Shown here one piece after another: positions 27,101 through 35,572 of a stretch of DNA of 64,000 nucleotides. Each line of letters begins with the position of its first letter. Position 1 is the stretch's first letter. The position numbers and the translations under genes were made by a program. The notes under the pieces were generated by a model that was not told the DNA's origin, did not search any database, and saw only the letters and a program-made list of their open reading frames with translations. This stretch comes from JBKEDF01 sp047975325 (GTDB lineage: Bacteria; Pseudomonadota; Alphaproteobacteria; Rhodobacterales; Rhodobacteraceae), in NCBI GenBank assembly GCA_047975325.1, contig JBKEDF010000015.1, forward strand, positions 6,972 through 70,971. Direction: 5' to 3'.

Positions 27101-27895
27101 TTGGCACGTCGATATTCTATTTCTCAGCTTCGGCTGATCGCAATTCCGCAACTTGCAGCGGGCGGCCGCTGGCGGGTTGAGGCGATGCGTTCGCTTTCGG
27201 AACCGCTGCTGTTGTGGTTCACCAAGGGCCAGGGCCGGATCACGGTTGCGGGTTCGACCCGCGGCTATACCGCCCATAACGCCATCTTTATCCCCCCCGG
27301 GGTGATGCATGGGTTTGAGGCCGGACCCGCCGTATTTGGAACCGCCGTCTTTTTCGGGCGCGATTGCGATATCGCCTTACCCGCCGTCCCGCATCACCTG
27401 CGTATCCGCGAAACCTTTTCCCAGCAGGAACTCAATGTCACGCTGGATTCAATCCAGCGCGAACAGGAAAGCGACAGCCCCGCCCATGAACGTGCGGCAC
27501 AACACCACCTGGGCCTGCTCTCGGTCTGGCTGGAACGCCAGGTTGCGAAATCGGACGACCGGCGACGTCCCGATGCCGCCCATCGGCTGGTAGCACGCTA
27601 TTCCTCCCTTCTTGAACGCGATTTCCGATCCGGCATGGGGGTGGCCGATTTTGCCTCGGCGCTTGGCGTCACGCCCACGCATCTGACACGCTGCTGCAAA
27701 CAGGCCTCTGGTCGCCCGGCTTCGGCGCTCTTGCATGACAGGCTGATATTCGAGGCCCGTCAGATGCTGGTGGAAACGCGGCTTCCGGTAGGGCGAATCG
27801 CCGATGTTCTGGGCTTCAATTCCCCGGCCTATTTTACCCGGGCCTTCCAGCAGAAGACCGGGAAATCCCCATCTGCTTTCCGCAAGCAAGCCTGA
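27101..27895 (+). CDS. AraC-family transcriptional regulator (TTG start)
   Basis: 264 residues with an N-terminal cupin-like sensing half (VAGSTRGYTAHNAIFIPPGV near 48-67) and a C-terminal AraC double helix-turn-helix: first helix pair GVADFASALGVTPTHLTRCC near 180, second with VGRIADVLGFNSPAYFTRAF near 230, ending KTGKSPSAFRKQA. The only in-frame start is TTG at 27101; the frame closes upstream at 27065 and an AAGGTGGG lies about 12 bases before it. It precedes an oligopeptide-type ABC importer on the same strand by 230 bases and is a plausible regulator of it. Ligand unknown. Confidence 0.85.
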   Translation: MARRYSISQLRLIAIPQLAAGGRWRVEAMRSLSEPLLLWFTKGQGRITVAGSTRGYTAHNAIFIPPGVMHGFEAGPAVFGTAVFFGRDCDIALPAVPHHLRIRETFSQQELNVTLDSIQREQESDSPAHERAAQHHLGLLSVWLERQVAKSDDRRRPDAAHRLVARYSSLLERDFRSGMGVADFASALGVTPTHLTRCCKQASGRPASALLHDRLIFEARQMLVETRLPVGRIADVLGFNSPAYFTRAFQQKTGKSPSAFRKQA

Positions 27896-27955
27896 CCCTT
27901 ACGGGCCTTTCGAGGGGGACGGGTTTACCTTCCGGCCCCTATCCCCTAGACTCTC

Positions 27956-28080
27956 CCCATGTCGTTTTCACGCCATAAGATGCCGAAAACGCGAGTTGCC
28001 CAGCCGGGCCATCGACGCGGAAACCACCAATGTGATCGCCTGACGCGCAAGCATGGCCACATGGCGCTGCCCATGTCGTT
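27956..28080 (+). promoter_or_regulatory. Repeated 12-bp site upstream of the ABC importer
   Basis: The sequence CCCATGTCGTTT occurs twice, at 27956-27967 and 28069-28080, in the 230-base gap between the AraC gene and the importer gene. Direct repeats of this sort are the usual form of AraC-family operators, so they are candidate half-sites for the adjacent regulator. The spacing of 113 bases is long, and the match could be chance. Confidence 0.3.
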
Positions 28081-28125
28081 TCCGCAATTTCACTCTCCAG
28101 CGAAAAGACTGACAGGGAGACCATA

Positions 28126-29781
28126 ATGTCCATGAAGACCGTATCCGACGGGATGATTCATCCCGGCGCCGTGATGTATTCGGAGGAGGCGAAGGCAGGC
28201 CGATTGAGCCGCCGGGAATTCCTCACCCGTGCTTCCGCGCTCGGGGTGTCAGTGCCTGCGGCCTACGGTCTTCTTGGCCTTGCCGCACCCGAAGCGATTG
28301 CACAGGAAACACCGAAATCCGGTGGCACGCTGCGCATGGAAATGGAAACCAAGGGCCTGAAGGATCCCCGCACCGCCGACTGGAGCCAGATGGGCAATTT
28401 CATGCGTGGCTGGCTGGAATACCTTGTCGAATATAACAGTGACGGGTCCCTGCGCGGAATGCTCCTGGAAAGCTGGGAAGTCAATGACAACGCAACCGAA
28501 TACCTGCTGCGCCTCCGCCCGGGCGTGAAATGGAACAATGGTGATGATTTCACCGCCGAAGATGTCGCCCATAACATCACGCGCTGGTGCGATGGCACGG
28601 TGGAAGGCAATTCCATGGCCGGCCGCATGGCCGCGCTTCAGGATAGCAAAACCACGCTGGCCCGGGAAGGCGCCATCACGGTGGAAGATGATCTGACCGT
28701 GAAACTGTCGCTCAGCACTCCGGATATCACCGTGATCGCGAATATGTCCGATTATCCGGCCGCGATCGTACATCCCTCCTATGACAGTGGCGATCCGGCC
28801 ACCAATCCGATCGGTACCGGCCCCTATCTGCCCGCCGAAAATGAGGTCGGCGTCAAACAGGTGCTGGTCCGCAATACCGATCATGACTGGTGGGGAACCG
28901 CAGTTTACGGCGGACCCTACCTTGATCGTATCGAATATATCGATCTGGGGAGCGACCCTTCCGCCGCCATCGCCGCTGCCGGGTCGGGCGAAATCGACGC
29001 CACCTATCAATCGGTCGGTGATTTCATCGATATCCTTACCAGCCTCGGCTGGGAAGAATCCGAAGTCGTCACTTCGGCCACAATTACCGTACGTTTCAAC
29101 CAGAACGACGAAATCTATCAGAATGCGGATGTGCGCCGCGCCCTGTGCAAGGCCGTGGACAACAAGGTCGTTCTCGAACTGGGTTACAATGACCGGGGCA
29201 CGCTGGCGGAAAACCACCATGTCTGCCCGATCCACCCCGAATATGCGCAATTGCCGCCACTTGAACCTGATAGCGCCTCAGCCAGACAGATGCTGGACGA
29301 TGCCGGTTTCGGCGATCACGAATTCGAACTCATCTCGGTTGATGATGCCTGGCAGGCCGCCAGTTGCGATACCGTCGCCGCCCAGATCCGCGATGCCGGA
29401 ATCAATATCAAACGCACGGTCCTGCCCGGGTCGACCTATTGGAATGACTGGTTGAAATTTCCTTTCTCCGGCACCGAATGGAACATGCGTCCGCTTGGCG
29501 TCCAGATCCTTTCGCTTGCCTACAGAACGGGCGTGGCCTGGAATGAAACCGCCTTCAGCAATGAGGAATTCGATACCTTGCTGGCCGAGGCGAATTCCAT
29601 CTCCGACGCCGACAAACGACGCGAAACCATGTTCCGGATCGAAGAAATCCTGCAGCAGGAAGGCGTCATCATTCAGCCCTATTGGCGTTCCCTCTATCGC
29701 CATTTCGATCCGAAGGTCAAAGACTGCGCCCAGCACCCGACCTTCGAACATCATCATTACAAGTGGTGGATTGACGCCTGA
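28126..29781 (+). CDS. ABC transporter solute-binding protein, Tat-exported (oligopeptide type)
   Basis: Family 5 extracellular solute-binding protein, 551 residues. The N-terminus holds a twin-arginine signal, SRREFLTRASALGVSVPAAY, with cleavage near PEAIAQ. The mature protein shows the SBP_bac_5 pattern: LLESWEVNDNATEYLLRLRPG, VKWNNGDDFTAEDVAHNITR and later NPIGTGPYLP. Family members bind di- or oligopeptides, nickel or opines, so the ligand cannot be set from sequence. A long Tat leader of about 30 residues precedes the twin-arginine. A strong hairpin follows the gene, then the permeases. Confidence 0.9.
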   Translation: MSMKTVSDGMIHPGAVMYSEEAKAGRLSRREFLTRASALGVSVPAAYGLLGLAAPEAIAQETPKSGGTLRMEMETKGLKDPRTADWSQMGNFMRGWLEYLVEYNSDGSLRGMLLESWEVNDNATEYLLRLRPGVKWNNGDDFTAEDVAHNITRWCDGTVEGNSMAGRMAALQDSKTTLAREGAITVEDDLTVKLSLSTPDITVIANMSDYPAAIVHPSYDSGDPATNPIGTGPYLPAENEVGVKQVLVRNTDHDWWGTAVYGGPYLDRIEYIDLGSDPSAAIAAAGSGEIDATYQSVGDFIDILTSLGWEESEVVTSATITVRFNQNDEIYQNADVRRALCKAVDNKVVLELGYNDRGTLAENHHVCPIHPEYAQLPPLEPDSASARQMLDDAGFGDHEFELISVDDAWQAASCDTVAAQIRDAGINIKRTVLPGSTYWNDWLKFPFSGTEWNMRPLGVQILSLAYRTGVAWNETAFSNEEFDTLLAEANSISDADKRRETMFRIEEILQQEGVIIQPYWRSLYRHFDPKVKDCAQHPTFEHHHYKWWIDA

Positions 29782-29794
29782 TTTCCGAACAAGC

Positions 29795-29825
29795 CCGGGC
29801 CGGATCCCGCATCCGGCCCGGTTTT
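29795..29825 (+). terminator. Intra-operon hairpin after the solute-binding gene
   Basis: A perfect 11-bp stem, CCGGGCCGGAT paired with ATCCGGCCCGG around a CCCGC loop, followed directly by TTTT. It lies between the solute-binding gene and the first permease, so it probably ends most transcripts and gives more binding protein than membrane parts, as is common for such importers. Confidence 0.75.
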
Positions 29826-29902
29826 CGGATCTGACCCGGCCCGGGTGAAGGCTGGCCCTTCACACCGCACCCCATTCCTGTCTCCACGGAAAAGGACAGC
29901 CC

Positions 29903-30988
29903 ATGCTGACATTCCTCCTCCGTCGGTTCGCTATCATGGCGTTGACGGCCCTTTGCCTGACCTTCGTCGTGTTCTTTCTGACCAATCTTCCCCCCAATCT
30001 TGAAAAGCTTGCCCGTTCCGAAGGCTCCATCCGCATGAGCGACGAACAGGTACAAAGCTGGCTTGATACGAACGGCTATACCCAGCCCCTCGTGAAACGC
30101 TATGGCGAATGGCTGGGCGTGTTGCCGGGCTGGCAGCATGAGGCCGGGGACGGAACGCTGACGGGACGCTGCGCGACGGCCGGCCAACCCGAAACGGAAG
30201 CTTCCCGGTTTTGTGGCCTGCTTCAGGGGGATTGGGGCCATTCCACGGTCTTCAAGCGCCCGGTGGATGAGGTCATTGGCCGGGCACTGGCCGCAACGGG
30301 ATGGCTGATGCTCTGGGTAATGATCGTAATGGTGCCATCCGCATTGGCGCTGGGGGTTCTGGCGGGCATGCGTGAGGGGTCCCGCACCGATCGCGTGCTT
30401 TCCACCGTTGCGATCGCAACAACGGCAACGCCGGAATATGTTTCCGGCGTGATCCTGATCGTGCTGCTGGGATCGGCCACGGCGGGCCTTTCACCCATTC
30501 TTGCGGATTGGGGGCTGATCAGCGGCAAGACACTTTTCCAGGGCACGGCAACATCGGCGATGGACGATATCACATTTTGGAATTTTACCCTGCCGGTAGT
30601 GACCATCGCACTTTACGGCATGGGTTATATCGCGCGCATGACACGGGCCTCCATGTCCGAAGTGATGACCGCGCAATATATCCGCACGGCACGGCTCAAG
30701 GGTGTGCGGTTTCGTGATGTGGTGATCCGCCATGCGTTGCGCAACGCGCTGATCGCGCCCTTCACCGTCATCATGCTGCAATTCCCCTGGCTTCTGAATG
30801 GCGTGGTGATCGTCGAGACGCTTTTCAATTACAAGGGGTTCGGCTGGACGCTGGTACAGGGCGCGGGAAACAACGATATCGAATTGCTGCTTTCCTGTTC
30901 GGTCATTGCGGTGGTCGTCGTCCTTGCCACGCAGCTGATCTCCGATATCGGCTATGCCTTCCTCAACCCTCGCATCCGGATTTCATAA
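29903..30988 (+). CDS. ABC transporter permease (DppB type)
   Basis: Inner-membrane permease, 361 residues. One N-terminal membrane helix (FAIMALTALCLTFVVFFLTN) is followed by an exported domain larger than usual, containing two Cys (GRCATAGQPETEASRFCGLL near 95-114), then the main five-helix block from about 135. The EAA loop is MSEVMTAQYIRTARLKGVRF, which contacts the ATPase. The two cysteines in the exported insert could form a disulfide. Confidence 0.9.
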   Translation: MLTFLLRRFAIMALTALCLTFVVFFLTNLPPNLEKLARSEGSIRMSDEQVQSWLDTNGYTQPLVKRYGEWLGVLPGWQHEAGDGTLTGRCATAGQPETEASRFCGLLQGDWGHSTVFKRPVDEVIGRALAATGWLMLWVMIVMVPSALALGVLAGMREGSRTDRVLSTVAIATTATPEYVSGVILIVLLGSATAGLSPILADWGLISGKTLFQGTATSAMDDITFWNFTLPVVTIALYGMGYIARMTRASMSEVMTAQYIRTARLKGVRFRDVVIRHALRNALIAPFTVIMLQFPWLLNGVVIVETLFNYKGFGWTLVQGAGNNDIELLLSCSVIAVVVVLATQLISDIGYAFLNPRIRIS

Positions 30989-31000
30989 GGAGGATCGCGC

Positions 31001-32158
31001 ATGGAACCGCTTGGCTGGGGTAGCATCATCGCCCGCATGGCAATCCAGTTCTGGCCGGTCTGGGCCGCATTGGCCCTGACCTTCGTCCTGTCCCTGCATT
31101 ACAAACCCCGCCTGGGACTTTATGGCAAGCTTTTCGACAGCCGCATCGGCATGATCGGGTTCTTCATCGTGATGTTCTGGGTCTTCACCGCGCTTTTCGC
31201 CGATCTTGTCATCACCCATGATCCCCTGGCACAGCTTTCGGGAATGAAGAACAAGCCCCCGGGCACCCCTGCCCCGGATGGTGCAAGCTTTTCCTGGTAT
31301 CTGCTTGGCGGAGACAATCTGGCACGGGATGTCTTTTCCCGCATGGTGATGGGCGCGCGCCGCGTTCTGGTCATCGCGCCCGCAGCCACAGGTTTCGCCT
31401 TCATGGTCGGTATCACATTGGGTCTGCCCGCGGGATATTTTGCAGGCAGGCTGGACACATTCCTGTCCTTCCTCGCCAACCTGGTCCTGGCTTTCCCGGT
31501 GATCCTGCTTTTCTATCTGCTGGTAACACCGGAAATTCGCGATACCGGAATTCCGATCATCCTCGCGGCGGTTTTGTTCTTCTTTCCGATCGTGTTCCTG
31601 ATCACGCTGTTCAACAGCCGCTTCTTCACCACACCCGGCCGCCGCAACCTGTTTGTGGGCTTTACGCTGGTCCTTGGGCTCTGGGCCTATTCGGGGCTTG
31701 CCTTCAATGCCGATCCCTTCGGCATCTGGTCGATGGATCCCAATCTTCTCAATGTTTTTGTCGCCGTTGTCTTCGTCAACGCCCCCACGGTCTTTCGGAT
31801 CGTGCGCGGTATCGTGCTGGATCTGAGCGCACGTGACTATGTCGCCGCCGCCCAGACCCGCGGCGAAGGCGCATGGTATATCATGCTGTGGGAAATCCTG
31901 CCCAATGCCCGCGGTCCACTGATCGTCGATTTCTGCCTGCGCATTGGCTATACGACGATCCTGCTTGGCACATTGGGGTTCTTCGGGCTTGGCGTATCGC
32001 CGGAAAGCCCGGATTGGGGATCCACGATCAATGACGGGCGCCGTCTTCTGTCGATATTTCCCCACCCCGCCGTCACCCCCGCACTGGCGCTCATGAGCCT
32101 CGTGCTCGGCCTCAATCTTCTGGCCGACGGGCTGCGCGAGGAAAGCCTGAAGGATTGA
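31001..32158 (+). CDS. ABC transporter permease (DppC type)
   Basis: Second permease, 385 residues, with the N-terminal OppC-type membrane anchor (IGFFIVMFWVFTALFADLVI near 47-66), an exported stretch with LGGDNLARDVFSRMVMGARR near 105 and a C-terminal permease core. The EAA loop reads LDLSARDYVAAAQTRGEGAW and the gene ends with the OppC signature ALMSLVLGLNLLADGLRE. Longer than most DppC because of an inserted membrane segment near residues 190-235. Twelve bases separate it from the first permease. Confidence 0.9.
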   Translation: MEPLGWGSIIARMAIQFWPVWAALALTFVLSLHYKPRLGLYGKLFDSRIGMIGFFIVMFWVFTALFADLVITHDPLAQLSGMKNKPPGTPAPDGASFSWYLLGGDNLARDVFSRMVMGARRVLVIAPAATGFAFMVGITLGLPAGYFAGRLDTFLSFLANLVLAFPVILLFYLLVTPEIRDTGIPIILAAVLFFFPIVFLITLFNSRFFTTPGRRNLFVGFTLVLGLWAYSGLAFNADPFGIWSMDPNLLNVFVAVVFVNAPTVFRIVRGIVLDLSARDYVAAAQTRGEGAWYIMLWEILPNARGPLIVDFCLRIGYTTILLGTLGFFGLGVSPESPDWGSTINDGRRLLSIFPHPAVTPALALMSLVLGLNLLADGLREESLKD

Positions 32159-32210
32159 TGCCCCTTTCACCTGACCCAAACACCCCGGACCACCATCACC
32201 ACGGGAGCAC

Positions 32211-34295
32211 ATGATGACCGACTGGGATCCCACACAACCGATCCTCGAAATCGAAAACCTTTCGATTTCCTTTTTCACCCGGCAGCGCGAAATCCCGGCA
32301 GTGATGGATTTTTCCTGCACTGTCATGGCCGGTGAGGCAATGGGCCTTGTCGGTGAATCCGGATGTGGCAAATCCACTGTCGCCCTGGGCGTGATGCGTG
32401 ATCTGGGCAGGAACGGCCGTATCGTGAAGGGCAGGATCCGCTTCAAGGGCCGCGACCTTACCCGGATGGGGGATGAGGAATTGCGCCATATTCGCGGTTC
32501 CGAAATCGCGATGATCTATCAGGAGCCCATGGCCTCCCTCAACCCGGCAATGACCATCGGCGCCCAGCTTGCCGAAGTGCCGATGATCCACACCTCCATG
32601 GGCAAGCACGAAGCCTGGAGCCTTGCACGGCAGATCGTCGCCGATGTTCGCCTGCCCGATCCCGACCGGATCCTGAAATCCTATCCCCATCAGTTGTCGG
32701 GAGGTCAGCAACAGCGCATCGTCATCGCCATGGCACTGATGTCCAAGCCCGCACTCCTGATCCTTGATGAACCGACCACCGCGCTGGATGTGACCGTCGA
32801 GGCCGGGATCGTTGATCTGGTCCGGGAACTTGGCAGGAAATACGGCACTTCGATGCTCTTCATTTCCCATAATCTGGGGCTGGTGCTGGATGTCTGCGAC
32901 CGGCTTTGCGTGATGTATTCGGGCGAAGCGGTCGAAACCGGTAATGTTGCCGAAGTCTTCGACCGCATGCGCCATCCTTATACGCAGGCTCTTTTCCGGT
33001 CGATCCCATTGCCGGGTGCGGATAAGGCAGCCCGTCCACTGGTTGCAATTCCGGGAAATTTTCCGCTTCCGCATGAACGCCCGTCAGGGTGCAATTTCGG
33101 CCCGCGCTGTGATTATTTCGAACCCGGACGCTGCGATATTGCCGATATTCCGATGACCGAAATTCCGGGGGACCGGCATGCCTCCCGCTGCCTGAAATTT
33201 TCCGAAATTCCCTGGGACGCCCCATTGGCCCGCGCCGAGACCGCCGAAAAGGCCGTGATTGGCAAAACCGTCCTTCAGATGGAAGGCCTGCGCAAATATT
33301 ACGAGGTGGGCTCCGGCGGTCTTTTCGGGTCCGGTGAGGCAAAGCTTGTCAAGGCCAATGAGACACTCAGCTTTTCCGCCCGGGAAGGCGAAACCCTGGC
33401 CATCGTTGGCGAATCGGGCTGTGGAAAGTCAACCTTCGCCAAGGTCCTGATGGGGCTGGAGACGGCAACCGACGGCAAGATCCGGCTCTACGACAACGAT
33501 ATCCAGGATATCCCGATCGAACGCCGGTCAACCGATACGGTTTCTTCGGTCCAGATGGTCTTTCAGAACCCTTTCGATACGCTCAATCCTTCGATGACGG
33601 TCGGGCGGCAGATCATCCGGGCGCTGGAAATCTTCGGTGAGGGGAAGGATGATGCGGAACGGCATGACCGCATGCTGGACCTTCTGGATCTGGTGAAGCT
33701 GCCCCGTGCCTTTGCCGAACGGATGCCGCGGCAGCTTTCGGGCGGGCAGAAACAACGTGTCGGCATCGCCCGCGCCTTTGCGGGTGGGGCAAAGATCGTG
33801 GTCGCCGATGAACCGGTTTCAGCGCTTGATGTATCGGTTCAGGCCGCAGTGACCGATCTTCTGATGGAAATCCAGCGGGAAAACCGCACGACACTTCTGT
33901 TCATCAGCCATGACCTTTCCATCGTGCGCTACCTGTCCGATCGGGTGATGGTGATGTATCTGGGCCATGTGGTGGAACTTGGCAGCACCGATCAGGTCTT
34001 CAGCCCTCCCTACCACCCTTATACGGAGGCATTGCTTTCGGCCGTGCCCATCGCCGATACCAAGGTAAAGAAGAAACGCATCGTGCTGGATGGTGATATT
34101 CCCTCGGCGATGAACCCGCCGCCGGGCTGTCCGTTTCAGACACGCTGTCGCTGGAAATCAGAGGTTCCGGGCGGGCTTTGCGATCGGGAAATGCCGCCCG
34201 TGCGCAAACTGGCATCGGGTCATCAGATCAAATGCCATCTTTCCGACGAGGCGCTTGAACAGATGGACCCCGTCATCACCATCGCGGCGGAATAG
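32211..34295 (+). CDS. Fused dipeptide/oligopeptide ABC transporter ATPase (DppD-DppF type)
   Basis: Two ABC ATPases in one 694-residue chain, cytoplasmic. First half: Walker A GLVGESGCGKSTVALGV (about 46), signature LSGGQQQRIVIAMAL, Walker B LLILDEPTTALDV. Each half ends in the oligopeptide-transporter C-terminal Cys cluster (CNFGPRCDYFEPGRC in the first, CPFQTRCRWKSEVPGGLC in the second). Second half: Walker A IVGESGCGKSTFAKV, signature LSGGQKQRVGIARAF, Walker B VVADEPVSALDV. The fusion replaces the usual two adjacent genes. ATG at 32211 or 32214 is possible; GGGAG is better spaced for 32214. It completes the importer begun by the solute-binding gene. Confidence 0.93.
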   Translation: MMTDWDPTQPILEIENLSISFFTRQREIPAVMDFSCTVMAGEAMGLVGESGCGKSTVALGVMRDLGRNGRIVKGRIRFKGRDLTRMGDEELRHIRGSEIAMIYQEPMASLNPAMTIGAQLAEVPMIHTSMGKHEAWSLARQIVADVRLPDPDRILKSYPHQLSGGQQQRIVIAMALMSKPALLILDEPTTALDVTVEAGIVDLVRELGRKYGTSMLFISHNLGLVLDVCDRLCVMYSGEAVETGNVAEVFDRMRHPYTQALFRSIPLPGADKAARPLVAIPGNFPLPHERPSGCNFGPRCDYFEPGRCDIADIPMTEIPGDRHASRCLKFSEIPWDAPLARAETAEKAVIGKTVLQMEGLRKYYEVGSGGLFGSGEAKLVKANETLSFSAREGETLAIVGESGCGKSTFAKVLMGLETATDGKIRLYDNDIQDIPIERRSTDTVSSVQMVFQNPFDTLNPSMTVGRQIIRALEIFGEGKDDAERHDRMLDLLDLVKLPRAFAERMPRQLSGGQKQRVGIARAFAGGAKIVVADEPVSALDVSVQAAVTDLLMEIQRENRTTLLFISHDLSIVRYLSDRVMVMYLGHVVELGSTDQVFSPPYHPYTEALLSAVPIADTKVKKKRIVLDGDIPSAMNPPPGCPFQTRCRWKSEVPGGLCDREMPPVRKLASGHQIKCHLSDEALEQMDPVITIAAE

Positions 34296-34321
34296 GATCG
34301 CCGGGCGGCACGCCTCATTCG

Positions 34322-35398
34322 TCACCGGGGTGGCAGGACATATTTTTTCGGGTCATATCCTGCACCAAGCGCAGAAGGATGGATCCGTTCCGAACGATCC
34401 TTGCCAATCACCCGGCGCTTGCGCAGCCAGAAAAGCCAGGCCCAGCCGCGCCAGGCACCGACCATGGGGGCCGTGGCATCACAGGGAAAACGGGCGCGCC
34501 AGCCCGATGGCAGCGTCATTTCGCAACTTTCCAACCGTTCCAGCATCCAGACCAGCGGGATATTGGCAAGCGGACGCGCGGCGGGCAGGGCATTGACCTG
34601 CCCCCCCACATCGGAATGGGCGCCCCGAAACCAGACCTGTTCAACCCGATCTTCCCAACCCGGCGGACAGTTCCAGAGGATCGGGATATAGGCCACCCGC
34701 GTTTCATGAATTGCAAGCGCGTGAAACCCATGCCGGACATTGGGCCCCAATTGCGCATTGTGAAAGGCCGTTTGCCCTTCGGTCAGTTTCCATAAAACCG
34801 GTAAACGCAGCCCCAGCGCCTTTACCGTATCCCAGACGCCCACCATCTCAATCGGGACGACATCATGGCAAAACCGGCGGTGAAAGGCCTGGGCGGATTT
34901 GCGGCCCGGATCGCGCTGGTAATGGCGATAGGCCAGATGCACATTGCGTTCGGTCGCAAATTCGCGCCGCAAAAGGCCCACCCTGTCAATCGCGCCGGCA
35001 AGGGAACGCACCGCATAGGCCCCCCGGGAATATCCGATCAGGAAAATCCGGTCGCCCTGATGATAATGACTGGCCAGATAGCCATAGGCGCGACGGATCT
35101 GCCGGTTGATCCCCTTGCCCTGCGCCACCGCCGCCAGATGGCGCCAGTCTTCAACCTGCAGCCCCGGTTCATAATAGATCGTCCGGTCATGCGACCTGCC
35201 CTGTTCCGTCAGGAGCCGGAACAGTTTGCCCGCATTGGTTTCCCCGCCCGGGATCAGCTTGGACATGGTGCCATCAAGGATGATGACATGATCCACGCGC
35301 CCGCGCTGCAGGCCCGGCCCCACAGACGGCCTTGCCCGCCCGGTCGAGGCTATGGAAATACGGCGAAACCAGTTCTTGACGCGCGTGAAGACGCTCAG
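34322..35398 (-). CDS. DUF2235 alpha/beta-hydrolase-type protein
   Basis: DUF2235 family, related to alpha/beta hydrolases and to phospholipase-type effectors. Key features are VDHVIILDGTMSKL near the start, the nucleophile elbow IFLIGYSRGAYAVRSLAG near 130, VGVWDTVKALG near 190 and the His block WFRGAHSDVGGQ near 270, a Ser-Asp-His triad arrangement. No signal peptide and no type VI genes nearby. The start is uncertain: a GTG at 35323 has little ribosome-binding sequence, while a CTG at 35398 has a textbook GGAAGGAG six bases upstream and gives the N-terminus SVFTRVKNWFRRIS. The longer form (358 residues) is given. Substrate unknown. Confidence 0.78.
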   Translation of the reverse strand: MSVFTRVKNWFRRISIASTGRARPSVGPGLQRGRVDHVIILDGTMSKLIPGGETNAGKLFRLLTEQGRSHDRTIYYEPGLQVEDWRHLAAVAQGKGINRQIRRAYGYLASHYHQGDRIFLIGYSRGAYAVRSLAGAIDRVGLLRREFATERNVHLAYRHYQRDPGRKSAQAFHRRFCHDVVPIEMVGVWDTVKALGLRLPVLWKLTEGQTAFHNAQLGPNVRHGFHALAIHETRVAYIPILWNCPPGWEDRVEQVWFRGAHSDVGGQVNALPAARPLANIPLVWMLERLESCEMTLPSGWRARFPCDATAPMVGAWRGWAWLFWLRKRRVIGKDRSERIHPSALGAGYDPKKYVLPPR

Positions 35399-35572
35399 GG
35401 ATCACTCCTTCCGTTTTGCATTTCCCGACCAGGGCAGGAAAGATCGGAACACAAGGGGTATTTCATCTCCCAAACCCCATGTGTCACCAAATCCCGGCTT
35501 CCCCCTGATCGAACCGGCAGAGTAACCTGCCCGTCGCCATTGTCCAGCCGGCGGCCGGGAAGGAAGCCCGGC

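Noticed and set aside
27980..28124. A 48-codon frame ahead of the solute-binding gene
   Set aside because: No ribosome-binding site, composition unlike a real protein, and it overlaps the presumed promoter and repeats.
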